From the NCBI RefSeq assembly GCF_014042345.1, contig NZ_JACEZT010000006.1:124001-188000 (forward strand): DNA of 64,000 nucleotides. Reading direction: 5' to 3'. Position numbers and translations under genes: made by a program. The notes under the pieces are model-generated. The model did not search any database, was not told the DNA's origin, and saw only the letters and a list, made by a program, of their open reading frames with translations. Shown here piece after piece: positions 54,923 to 63,370 of this stretch (position 1 is the stretch's first letter; the number at the start of each line of letters is the position of its first letter). Origin of the DNA: Rugamonas brunnea (GTDB lineage Bacteria > Pseudomonadota > Gammaproteobacteria > Burkholderiales > Burkholderiaceae_D).

Positions 54923-56269
54923 ATGAAAGCGATGAACAAAATGGTGCTGGCCGGCGCCGTGGCGCTGGTGAGCGGCAACTGGGCCTGGGCCGGCATGCCG
55001 GCGGCGGACGTGGAGCGCCTGGGCAAGGACCTGACGCCCATGGGCGCGGAGAAGGCGGGCAGCAAGGACGGCGTCATCCCGGCCTGGGATGGTGGCCTGG
55101 TCAAGGCGCCGGCCGGCTTCGATGCCATGGCCGGCTACCTCGATCCCTACGCCAGCGAGAAGCCGTTGTACACCATCACGGCCGCCAACATGGCCCAATA
55201 CAAGGACAAACTGGCGCCGGGGCAGATGGAAATGCTCAAGCGCTTCCCGACCTACAAGCTGAACGTCTACCCCAGCCACCGCACGGCGGGCTATCCGCAG
55301 GCCGTGTACGACAGCATCAAGGCTGAAGCGCCCAAGGCGGAACTGGCGCCGGGCGGCAACGGCGTGATCAATGTGGCCCGTTCGACGGTGCCATTCCCGC
55401 AACCAAAAACGGGCGTGGAAGTGGTGTGGAACCACATCATGCGTTACCGGGGCGGCGCCGTGCAGCGCTACAGCGCCGAGTTCCCGGTGCAGGCCAACGG
55501 CGCGTTCACGCCCGTGACCCGCACCGAGACGCTGGCCTTCGCCAACGCTATGGACAAGCCGGAACCCAACCGCCTGCTGTACTACATGGGCACCATCACC
55601 GGCCCCACCAGCGTGGCTGGCGAGGCGCTGCTGGTGGTGGACCCCATCGACCAGGTGAAGGAGTCACGCCTCGCGTGGATGTACAACCCCGGCCAGCGCC
55701 GCGTGCTGCGCGCGCCCGACGTGGCCTACGACACGCCCGGCTCCGGCGCCGACGGACTGCGCACGACGGACGATTACGACGGCTTCAACGGTTCGCCCGA
55801 CCGCTACGACTGGAAGCTGGTCGGCAAGAAGGAGATGATCGTCTCGTACAACAACTTCAAGCTCACCAGCAAGCGCCTGAAGTACAGCGACATCGTGCGC
55901 CCCGGCCACCTGAATCAGGACCTGGTGCGCTACGAGCCGCACCGCGTATGGGTGGTGGAAGCGACGCTCAAGCCGGGCAAGCGCCATGTGTACGCCAAGC
56001 GGGTGTTCTACATCGACGAGGACAGCTGGCAGATCGCCCACGCCGACGCCTACGATGGCCGGGGTGAACTGTGGCGCGTGCACGAGATCGACGCGATCCA
56101 GTTCTACGACGCGCCCACGCCATGGTTCGCCGCCGAGGTGTTCTACGACCTGCAGGCGCGCCGCTACCTGGTGACGGGCCTGGGCAACCAGGAAAAACCG
56201 GCCAAATTCGGCGCCAGGCTGAGCGCCGGTAACTTCACCCCCGACACGCTGCGCCGCAGCAGCAACTGA
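54923..56269 (+). CDS. DUF1329 periplasmic lipid/hydrophobe-binding protein
   Basis: 448 residues with a signal peptide (1-23). It has the family's start (VERLGKDLTPMGAEKAGSKD) and core (RVLRAPDVAYDTPG, DDYDGFNGSPDRYDWKLVGKKEM, HRVWVVEATLKPGKRHVYAKR). The fold is LolB/LolA-like, an incomplete barrel with a hydrophobic pocket. With DUF1302 (14 bases upstream) it would form an outer-membrane transfer pair. The substrate is unknown. Confidence 0.9.
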   Translation: MKAMNKMVLAGAVALVSGNWAWAGMPAADVERLGKDLTPMGAEKAGSKDGVIPAWDGGLVKAPAGFDAMAGYLDPYASEKPLYTITAANMAQYKDKLAPGQMEMLKRFPTYKLNVYPSHRTAGYPQAVYDSIKAEAPKAELAPGGNGVINVARSTVPFPQPKTGVEVVWNHIMRYRGGAVQRYSAEFPVQANGAFTPVTRTETLAFANAMDKPEPNRLLYYMGTITGPTSVAGEALLVVDPIDQVKESRLAWMYNPGQRRVLRAPDVAYDTPGSGADGLRTTDDYDGFNGSPDRYDWKLVGKKEMIVSYNNFKLTSKRLKYSDIVRPGHLNQDLVRYEPHRVWVVEATLKPGKRHVYAKRVFYIDEDSWQIAHADAYDGRGELWRVHEIDAIQFYDAPTPWFAAEVFYDLQARRYLVTGLGNQEKPAKFGARLSAGNFTPDTLRRSSN

Positions 56270-56401
56270 CCAACATCTGCGCCAGCGCCGGCGCGCCAAC
56301 AGAACTCGCTGTGTATCTCCTTACGCCCGTTCCCGCCGCCGGTGGGACTCGGGCGTCTTTTTGCCCGGCGCGGCACAACCGCAAGACCGAAGGACACATT
56401 C

Positions 56402-57601
56402 ATGAAGCAGCACCTGCGCAATTTCCGGCGCGCCGCCCCGCTGGCCGCGCGCTTAGTCGCTACCATAGTCGCTCCCTTAGTCGGGCCCATCGTCGCGCCA
56501 ACGGCCATCTGCCTGGCCGCCACATTCCTCCCCACGCTGGCAGCGCCCGCGCTGGCCGATCCGCTGGCCACGCCCGCGCGCAGTTCGGCGCTCGCGGCCC
56601 GTTCGCTCATGCTGGCGCTGGCCCCGGCCGGCGCACGGCTGGTGGCGGCCGGTGAACGGGGCATCGTGATCGTCTCGGACGATGGCGGCGCCACCTGGCG
56701 CCAGGCCTGGGTGCCGGTCGGCGTCACGCTGACCGCCATGCACTTCACCGATAGCCTCCATGGCGTGGCCGTTGGCCATGACGGTGTGCTGCTGGCCAGC
56801 AGCGACGGTGGCCTAAGCTGGGACAAGCGCCTGGACGGCAACCAGATCAACGCCATGATGCTGGCCGATGCCGAACAAGCGGCAGTGCGGGCGCACGCGG
56901 CGCAGGCGGGCGCGCGCGCGGGCGAGGCCAAGGCCGCGCTGGCCGCCGTGGAACAGGCCGACAACGCCCTGCAGGACATGCAGGAAGCGGTCAAGTCCGG
57001 CCCCTCGCGGCCGCTGCTGGCTGTGTGGTTCAAGACCCGCGCGCTGGGTTGGGCGGTCGGCTCCTACGGGCAGGCGCTGCGCACGCGCGACGGTGGCGCC
57101 CATTGGGAATCGATCGCCAGCCGCCTACCCAATCCGGAGGGATTGCACTACAACGCCATTGGCCACGGCGCCGACGGCGCGCTGTATCTGGCCGGGGAGG
57201 GCGGCAAAGTGTACCGCTCCGGTGACGATGGAGAAAGCTGGCGCGTGGCCGACAGCGGCTACAAGGGGCAACTGTACGGCGTTGTTGAAACGGCACCCGG
57301 CACGCTGCTGGCCTATGGCTTCGGCGGCCACGTGCTGCTTAGCGGGGATGCAGGCGCCACATGGCGGGAACTGCCCCGTCTGGGCGACAAGAGCCTGATC
57401 GGCGCGGCGCAGGATGGCGGCGCGCTGCTGCTGGCCGCGCGCGACGGCACCCTGTACCGCAGCGCGGACCAGGGCCGCAGCTTCGCCGCGCAGGCGCCCG
57501 CGCGCAGCCTGGAACTGGCCGCCATCGCGCTGCATGGCCACACGGTGGTGCTGGCCGGCGTGGGCGGCGTCCACCTGTCCACCCACCTCTATTCGAAATG
57601 A
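56402..57601 (+). CDS. YCF48-like beta-propeller protein
   Basis: 399 residues. The first 55 are a long, repetitive hydrophobic export signal partly built from TAGTCGCT-type DNA repeats. The rest is a BNR/photosystem-assembly YCF48-like propeller: repeated SDDGGATWRQ, SSDGGLSWDKR, TRDGGAHWESI, SGDDGESWRV and SGDAGATWREL blades. A coiled-coil insertion (about 160-200) interrupts it. In related clusters this protein accompanies DUF1302, DUF1329 and an RND protein; it is probably a periplasmic scaffold. Its stop overlaps the RND start. Confidence 0.88.
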   Translation: MKQHLRNFRRAAPLAARLVATIVAPLVGPIVAPTAICLAATFLPTLAAPALADPLATPARSSALAARSLMLALAPAGARLVAAGERGIVIVSDDGGATWRQAWVPVGVTLTAMHFTDSLHGVAVGHDGVLLASSDGGLSWDKRLDGNQINAMMLADAEQAAVRAHAAQAGARAGEAKAALAAVEQADNALQDMQEAVKSGPSRPLLAVWFKTRALGWAVGSYGQALRTRDGGAHWESIASRLPNPEGLHYNAIGHGADGALYLAGEGGKVYRSGDDGESWRVADSGYKGQLYGVVETAPGTLLAYGFGGHVLLSGDAGATWRELPRLGDKSLIGAAQDGGALLLAARDGTLYRSADQGRSFAAQAPARSLELAAIALHGHTVVLAGVGGVHLSTHLYSK

Positions 57602-60024
57602 ATCCCATGAACCAGAACGACAAATCCTCCCCGGCCGCTGGCGATGCCGCCTGCGGCCACGACAAGCTCGGCATGCTGGAGCGGACGCTGGAACCACGCC
57701 TGTTCGCGTGGCGTTTGCCGATCCTGATCCTGTTCCTGCTGGCGAGCGTGCTGTTTGGCTGGCAGGCGGCCCAACTGAAGCCGGATGCCAGCTTCCAGAA
57801 GATGGTGCCCGCATCGCACCCGTTCATCGCCAACTACCTGAAATACGAGGCCGAACTGCGCCCGCTGGGCAATGTGGTGCGCATCGCCGTCGAAACCCAG
57901 GACAAGGATATCTACAGCCGCGCCTATCTGGAAACGCTGCGCCGCATCACCGACGAGGTGTTCTACATTCCCGGCGTGGACCGGGGCAACCTGAAATCGC
58001 TGTGGACACCCAACGTGCTGTGGACGGAAGTGACGGAGGCGGGTATGGTGGGCGGCCAGATCATCCCGCAGGGTTTCGACGGCTCGCCTGAGAAGATCGC
58101 CGAGGTGCGCACCAACGTGGTCCGCTCCGGCCGCATCGGCAGCCTGGTGGCCGCCGACCAGCGTTCCAGCATCGTGCTCGTGCCGTTGCTGGAAACGGAC
58201 CCGGACACGGGCGCCAGACTCGATTACGGCCAGTTGTCGCAGCGGCTGGAAAAGCTGGTGCGCGACAAGTACGGCAAGGATGGCGTGCGCATCCACATCA
58301 CCGGCTTCGCGAAAGTGGTGGGTGACCTGATAGCTGGAGCCAGTGCCATCGGCCTGTTCTTCGCCATCACCTTCGGGCTCACGGTGGCGCTGTTGCTGTG
58401 GTACTCGCGCTGCTGGCGCAGCACGTTGGCCACCGTGTTCTGCTGCAGCCTGGCCGTGCTGTGGCAGCTTGGCATCGTGCACCTGATCGGCTTCGGGCTC
58501 GATCCCTATTCCATCCTGGTGCCGTTCCTGACGTTCGCCATCGGCGTCTCGCACGCGGTTCAGAACATCAACACCATGGCCGCCGCCCGCCTGTCCGGGG
58601 CCTCCAACATGGAGACGGCCCGGCTCACGTTCCGCCAGCTGTTCATCCCGGGCAGCGTGGCCCTGCTGTGCGACGCGGTGGGCTTCTCGACGCTGCTGGT
58701 AATCGATATCGGCGTGATCCGCGAACTGGCCATCTCCGCCTCCATCGGCGTGGCCGTGATCATCCTCACCAAGATGTTCCTGCTGCCGATACTGATGTCC
58801 TACGTGGGCGTGTCCGACGCCTGCCTGCGCCACCAGGCCCGCAAGCAGGCCAGCCAGCACCGCCTGGCCCGCGCGCTGGCCCGCTTCGCCGAGCCCCGTT
58901 TCGCGCGCCTGGCCGTCGCGTTCGCGCTGCTGGTGCTGGGCGGGGCGTGGAGCATGAGCCGCGACCTGAAGATCGGCGACCTCGATCCGGGCGCGCCCGA
59001 GCTGCGCGCCGAGTCGCGCTACAACCGCGACAGCGCCTACATCAGCGGCCATTACGCCACCAGCGCCGACGTGTTCGTGGTGATGGTGAAGACGGCGCCC
59101 GGCGAATGCGGCTCCTATCCGGTGGCCGACAAGGTGGACCGCTTCCAGTGGGAGATGGAGAACCTGGCGGGCGTGGAGTCCACCACCTCGCTGTTCAGCG
59201 GCATGAAGAAGGTCATCGCCGGGGCCAATGGCGGCGACTTGCGCTGGCATGCGCTGTCGCGCAACCGCTATGTGTCCAATGCGGCCCAGCGCGTGCTGCC
59301 GTCCGAGCTGTATTCCAACGACTGCTCGATGGTGCCGGTGATGATCTTCCTGGCCGATCACAAGGCCGAGACGCTGGCCCGGGTGGTGCGCGCGGCCCAG
59401 GCCTTTGCGGCGGCGAACGACGACCAGACGGCCCGCTTCACGCTGGCCGGCGGCAATGCCGGCATCGACGCGGCCACCAACATCGTCATCGCCCAGGCGC
59501 AGACACAGATGCTGGTACTGGTGTATGCCATCGTGGCGCTGCTGGTGTGGTGGGAGTTCCGCTCATGGCGTGTGGCGGTCTGCATCATGCTGCCGCTGTA
59601 TGTCACGTCGGCCCTGTGCGAGGCCATCATGGCGCGGTTGGGATTGGGCGTAAAGGTCGCCACGCTGCCGGTGATCGCGCTCGGCATCGGCATCGGCGTG
59701 GACTACGGCATCTACATCTACAACCGGCTCCAGCATTTCCTCGACCGGGGACTGGACCTGAAGGCGGCCTATTGCGAGACGCTCAAGGGCACCGGCGCCG
59801 CCGTGGCGTTGACGGGCGTGACGCTGGCGCTGGGCGTGCTGACCTGGGTCTGGTCCGACATCAAGTTCCAGGCCGACATGGGCCTGCTGCTGACGTTCAT
59901 GTTCCTGTGGAATATGGTCGGCGCCATCGTCATGATTCCCGCATTGGCGGCGCTGGTCGTGCGTCCCGCGCGCAGGCCGGGGGCGGTGGAGACGGTGCCG
60001 TCCGCCGCCTGCGGCAACGGCTGA
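57598..60024 (+). CDS. RND/MMPL-family transporter
   Basis: 808 residues with 12 predicted membrane segments in two repeats of one plus five, each with a large periplasmic loop. Sterol-sensing-type signatures PFLTFAIGVSHAVQNIN (TM4 of half one) and GIGIGVDYGIYIYNRL (half two, with the membrane Asp) identify the MMPL/HAE3-like branch, which moves lipids or hopanoids. Here it would energise transfer of the substrate handled by DUF1302/DUF1329. It starts in the YCF48 stop (ATGA) and ends one base before the convergent IclR gene. Confidence 0.93.
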   Translation: MNPMNQNDKSSPAAGDAACGHDKLGMLERTLEPRLFAWRLPILILFLLASVLFGWQAAQLKPDASFQKMVPASHPFIANYLKYEAELRPLGNVVRIAVETQDKDIYSRAYLETLRRITDEVFYIPGVDRGNLKSLWTPNVLWTEVTEAGMVGGQIIPQGFDGSPEKIAEVRTNVVRSGRIGSLVAADQRSSIVLVPLLETDPDTGARLDYGQLSQRLEKLVRDKYGKDGVRIHITGFAKVVGDLIAGASAIGLFFAITFGLTVALLLWYSRCWRSTLATVFCCSLAVLWQLGIVHLIGFGLDPYSILVPFLTFAIGVSHAVQNINTMAAARLSGASNMETARLTFRQLFIPGSVALLCDAVGFSTLLVIDIGVIRELAISASIGVAVIILTKMFLLPILMSYVGVSDACLRHQARKQASQHRLARALARFAEPRFARLAVAFALLVLGGAWSMSRDLKIGDLDPGAPELRAESRYNRDSAYISGHYATSADVFVVMVKTAPGECGSYPVADKVDRFQWEMENLAGVESTTSLFSGMKKVIAGANGGDLRWHALSRNRYVSNAAQRVLPSELYSNDCSMVPVMIFLADHKAETLARVVRAAQAFAAANDDQTARFTLAGGNAGIDAATNIVIAQAQTQMLVLVYAIVALLVWWEFRSWRVAVCIMLPLYVTSALCEAIMARLGLGVKVATLPVIALGIGIGVDYGIYIYNRLQHFLDRGLDLKAAYCETLKGTGAAVALTGVTLALGVLTWVWSDIKFQADMGLLLTFMFLWNMVGAIVMIPALAALVVRPARRPGAVETVPSAACGNG

Positions 60025-60025
60025 A

Positions 60026-60808
60026 TCACACCCACAGCATCAGCGTGTTGGCCGTCGCCTGCATGGCCGGCACGCAGCGGGCAATGGCTTCCTTGCGGGT
60101 GCCGTTGGTGGTGGCCATGGAGGTCGACAGCGCGCCCACCACCGTGCCGCCACGGTTCTTGACCGGCACGGAGATGCCGCGCAGGCCCATCTCGTACTGG
60201 TTCTCGGTGGAGCCGAAACCGTCTTCGCGGATCGCGACGATCTCGCGGAACAGCTGCTCCTTGTCCGTCACTGTCAGGTGGGTGTAGGCGATGGGGGTGA
60301 TGCGGGCCAGGTAGGCGTGCAGGGCTTCATCGGTGAGCGACGACAGCAGCACGCGGCCGGCCGTGGAGGTGTAGGCGGGCAGCCGCATGCCGGGATCGAA
60401 GCCGGCCAGCAGGATGCGCGGCGCGTTCACGCGGCTGACGTAGACCACGTCGTCGCCATCAAGCACGGAATAGTTGGTCGACTCCTGCAACTGGTTGGTG
60501 AGCCGTTGCAGGTAGGGCACCACGGCGCGCGGCAAACGGGCCGAATCGACGTAGGCGTGCCCCAGGCTGAGCACACTGGGGCGCAGCCAGAAGGTACGCC
60601 CGTCCGTGGCGGCCAGGCCGATATGGACCAGCGTGAGCAGGTAGCGGCGCGCCGCCGTGCGACTGAGGTTGACCCGCTCGCCCAGTTCCGTCGGCGTGAG
60701 CCGCACGGATTCATGGTCGAAGGCGCGGATCACGTCCACGCCCTTGATCAGGCCTTCAATCTGGTCGCGCTTGGCCACGACCACGTCCAGCAACGCCGGC
60801 TTTTTCAT
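60026..60808 (-). CDS. IclR-family regulator (PcaR/PcaU/PobR-like)
   Basis: 260 residues. The winged HTH covers about 18-80 (IRAFDHESVRLTPTELGERVNLSRTAARRYLLTL); the effector domain (about 90-255) has the IclR pattern (LPAYTSTAGRVLLSSL, NQYEMGLRGISVPVKN). The closest known group activates protocatechuate, p-hydroxybenzoate and quinate genes. It is divergent from the leader-ORF/MFS unit; the shared region contains an exact operator copy also found before the VOC/dehydrogenase genes, so it probably controls both and itself. Confidence 0.92.
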   Translation of the reverse strand: MKKPALLDVVVAKRDQIEGLIKGVDVIRAFDHESVRLTPTELGERVNLSRTAARRYLLTLVHIGLAATDGRTFWLRPSVLSLGHAYVDSARLPRAVVPYLQRLTNQLQESTNYSVLDGDDVVYVSRVNAPRILLAGFDPGMRLPAYTSTAGRVLLSSLTDEALHAYLARITPIAYTHLTVTDKEQLFREIVAIREDGFGSTENQYEMGLRGISVPVKNRGGTVVGALSTSMATTNGTRKEAIARCVPAMQATANTLMLWV

Positions 60809-60823
60809 ACTGTGCTCCTCGAA

Positions 60824-60860
60824 ATGCGCGTTAATCGCGCATGATGGGCGATTGTCGCAT
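60824..60860. promoter_or_regulatory. Three-part IclR operator, copy 1
   Basis: ATGCGCG-TTAAT-CGCGCAT (60824-60842) is a perfect dyad. A third partial copy of the right arm, ATTGTCGCAT, lies at 60851-60860. A TTTCTACAAT motif follows, its TACAAT starting 78 bases after the TGCGCG start. The dyad core is shared with the copy at 62374. Confidence 0.75.
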
Positions 60861-60970
60861 AAATGATGGTTGCGCCCCCTGTGCGGGCGGGGCCGTCGTT
60901 TCTACAATCGGGAGGCGTCCGGTTTCCCGGCCGTGCCACGGCAGCTCGCGCCGACAGACAAGGATTCCCG

Positions 60971-61039
60971 ATGACCCCCGCCTTCCATCCCGCGCGGCAT
61001 GCCGCCATGTCCAACCACGCCCCGACGGTGCCGGCATGA
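60971..61039 (+). CDS. Short leader ORF coupled to the MFS gene
   Basis: ATG 60971 behind AAGGA opens a 22-codon frame whose TGA overlaps the MFS start (ATGA at 61036). The MFS start itself has no ribosome site, so translation of this ORF may be needed to reach it. The peptide (MTPAFHPARHAAMSNHAPTV and two more residues) is hydrophilic with three His and does not resemble a known leader. Confidence 0.5.
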   Translation: MTPAFHPARHAAMSNHAPTVPA

Positions 61040-62274
61040 GCGCCGGCTTGAGCGCCGACGTGCGCGGCAGCGCGCGCAAGCGGCCCGCGTTGGGCACGGT
61101 GCTGGTGCTGCTGCTGGCCTGCCAGCTCGTTGCCACTGATGTTTACCTGCCCGCCTTGCCGCAGATCGCCGGCCAGTTTGGCGGCCGCTCCGGCCCGGTG
61201 CAGTGGACGCTGACCGCCTTCATCCTCGCCTTCGGCCTGGCCCAGTTGGCGATAGGCTGGCGCGCCGACCGCATCGGCCGCCGTCCCTTGCTGCTGGGCG
61301 GTTTGACGCTGTACGTGGTGGCCGCCGCAATGGGCGCGCTGGCCGGCGGCTTGAGCATGCTGATCGCCAGCCGGGTCTTGCTGGGCATGGCGGCGGCGGC
61401 CTGCGTGATCGGCGCGCGGGCCGTGATCCGCGACCAGTATGCCGGCCCGGCCGGCATGGGCGTGATGGCGCGCAGCATGACGGGCATGGGCATGATCGGT
61501 GTCCTCAGCCCGCTGGCCGGCGGCCTGGTCACGCAGTGGCTGGGCTGGCACTGGACGCTCGCGCTGGTGGCGGGCTTCGGCGCGCTGGCCTGGCTGGCGG
61601 TGTGGCGCGGATTGCCTGAGACGCGCTTGCCTGTCGCCGCCGCCGCTGCCGCCGATCATGCCGATGCGACCGGCTACTGGGCCATGGTGCGCCATCCCCG
61701 GTTCCTGGCTTCCTCGCTGCTGGCTGGGATCAGCTTCAGCGGCGCCATGTGCTTCCTGCTGCTGTCGCCGTTCGTCTTCATCCGCGACTTCGGCATGTCG
61801 CGCGTGGCCTATGGCGCCGTGCCGGCTGCCTGCACGCTCGCTTTCCTGGTCGGCACGGTGCTCTGCCGTCGCAGCTTGCGCCGTCATGCCGTGCCACGCG
61901 TGGCGCGCATGGGGGCGTTGCTTTCGCTGGCCGGCGGCGCAGGGCAGTTGCTGCTGGCGCAGGCCGGCGTGCACACGCCATGGGCGCTGCTGCTGCCCCA
62001 ATGCGTCTACATGCTGGGACATGGCTTCCACCAGCCGTGCGGGCAGGGCGGGGCGGTCGAGCCATTTCCCGCCCAGGCCGGGCGCGCGGCGGCGGCATCG
62101 GGCTTCATCATCACGGCCATTGCATTTGTGGCCGGCCAGCTGGTGTCGCACAGCCAGCTGGGGGCCTCGGCCACGCTGGTGCTGGCCATGAGCGGCATCA
62201 GCGCCGCACTGGGCTTGCTTGCGTTCGCGGGCATGGAGCGCGCTTACCGGCGCACCGGTGCGGTACAGGCGTGA
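61036..62274 (+). CDS. MFS transporter, Bcr/CflA-like (DHA1) drug-exporter family
   Basis: 412 residues with 12 membrane segments. It has the family N-terminus (LVATDVYLPALPQIA), motif A in GWRADRIGRRPLLLGG, and RVLLGMAAAACVIGARAVIRD as motif B/C region. Bcr/CflA members export drugs and small metabolites by proton exchange. Its position under an aromatic-type IclR operator suggests export of, or possibly exchange for, a shikimate-pathway intermediate; direction cannot be told from sequence. Its start overlaps the leader ORF. Confidence 0.9.
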   Translation: MSAGLSADVRGSARKRPALGTVLVLLLACQLVATDVYLPALPQIAGQFGGRSGPVQWTLTAFILAFGLAQLAIGWRADRIGRRPLLLGGLTLYVVAAAMGALAGGLSMLIASRVLLGMAAAACVIGARAVIRDQYAGPAGMGVMARSMTGMGMIGVLSPLAGGLVTQWLGWHWTLALVAGFGALAWLAVWRGLPETRLPVAAAAAADHADATGYWAMVRHPRFLASSLLAGISFSGAMCFLLLSPFVFIRDFGMSRVAYGAVPAACTLAFLVGTVLCRRSLRRHAVPRVARMGALLSLAGGAGQLLLAQAGVHTPWALLLPQCVYMLGHGFHQPCGQGGAVEPFPAQAGRAAAASGFIITAIAFVAGQLVSHSQLGASATLVLAMSGISAALGLLAFAGMERAYRRTGAVQA

Positions 62275-62372
62275 AGACATGGCGGCGCTCTCAGGGTTTG
62301 CATGCGGATGGGCTGCGATGATATGCCACGCGGCCGTTCAATTTTGACCCAGGATAAGAAAAACAGGGGTGT

Positions 62373-62409
62373 TTGCGCGCTAATCGCGCAATGTGCGCGG
62401 ATGCCGCAA
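62373..62409. promoter_or_regulatory. Three-part IclR operator, copy 2
   Basis: TTGCGCG-CTAAT-CGCGCAA (62373-62391) is a perfect dyad; a third partial copy, GATGCCGCAA, is at 62400-62409. TTTCTACACT follows, its TACACT starting 78 bases after the TGCGCG start, exactly as in copy 1. Confidence 0.75.
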
Positions 62410-62485
62410 TAATCGCTGTTTTGACGGCTGTTCTTCGCCCCCGCCGCTTTCTACACTGGCCTCATTCAACCGAGTGAGGAACATG

Positions 62486-63370
62486 ATGACGGCGCAAGAA
62501 CACAATCCGGAACCGCACAATCCGCTGGGCATCGACGGCATCGAGTTCGTCGAATATGCCAGCGCCCAACCGCTCGCGTTTGGCGCACTGCTGGAGCAGA
62601 TGGGGTTCGTGGCCACGGCCCGCCACCGCTCGCGGGAAGTAACGCTGTACCGCCAGGGGACGATGAACGTGATCGTCAACGCCGATCCGCGCGCCCTGCC
62701 GCAGTCGGGCACCGATCCCCAGTCGACCGTCATCAGCGCCATCGCCCTGCGGGTGCGCGATGCGGACGCTGCCTACCGCCACGCGATCGACATGGGCGCC
62801 TGGGCGATCCAGACCCGGGCCGGGGTGATGGAGCTGAACATCCCCGGCGTCCATGGCGCCGGCGACTCGATCCTCTATTTCGTCGACAGGTTCCGCGACT
62901 TTTCCATCTACGACGTCGATTTCAAGCCTATCCCCCATGCGCCGGCCAACCCGCCCGCGATCGCCGGCATGCATTTCTTCGGCGTGGTGCAGGCCATCGG
63001 CGCCGGCCGCGCGCCGGAGTGGATCGATTTCTACCAGCAGCTGATGGACTTCCACGTGCTGCCGGAAGGGCGCTATTTCGGCGTCGTCCCGAAAGGCACG
63101 CTGCTGGAAAGCCCATGCCACCGCTTCTACCTGCAACTGGTCGAACCACCCGAAGGGGCGGGCGGCCTGCAGTGGGGCGAACAATTGATCCGCGTCGGCT
63201 TCGGGGTGCCCGACGTGCTGGAGGCCGTGCGGGCCTTGCAGCGGCGCGGCATCGTTTTCATCGACCGCGCGCCGGCCCAGTCCAGCGAACGCGGCGCACT
63301 TACCCAACTTTACAAAGGCGGCGTCAGCTTCGAGCTGGTCGTAAGCCACCTGGAGAACCACCATGATTGA
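62486..63370 (+). CDS. HPPD-like VOC-family protein (quinate/shikimate pathway type)
   Basis: 294 residues; an ATG three bases earlier is possible but closer to GAGG. Two VOC modules cover about 10-140 and 158-290, as in 4-hydroxyphenylpyruvate dioxygenase but shorter. The first iron ligand (His in GMHFFGVV) and the last (Glu in SFELV) are present; the middle His aligns with Arg in LIRVGFGVPD, so the normal iron site is incomplete. Similar domains form the C-terminal half of fused 3-dehydroshikimate dehydratases. It overlaps the dehydrogenase gene by eight bases. Confidence 0.85.
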   Translation: MTAQEHNPEPHNPLGIDGIEFVEYASAQPLAFGALLEQMGFVATARHRSREVTLYRQGTMNVIVNADPRALPQSGTDPQSTVISAIALRVRDADAAYRHAIDMGAWAIQTRAGVMELNIPGVHGAGDSILYFVDRFRDFSIYDVDFKPIPHAPANPPAIAGMHFFGVVQAIGAGRAPEWIDFYQQLMDFHVLPEGRYFGVVPKGTLLESPCHRFYLQLVEPPEGAGGLQWGEQLIRVGFGVPDVLEAVRALQRRGIVFIDRAPAQSSERGALTQLYKGGVSFELVVSHLENHHD

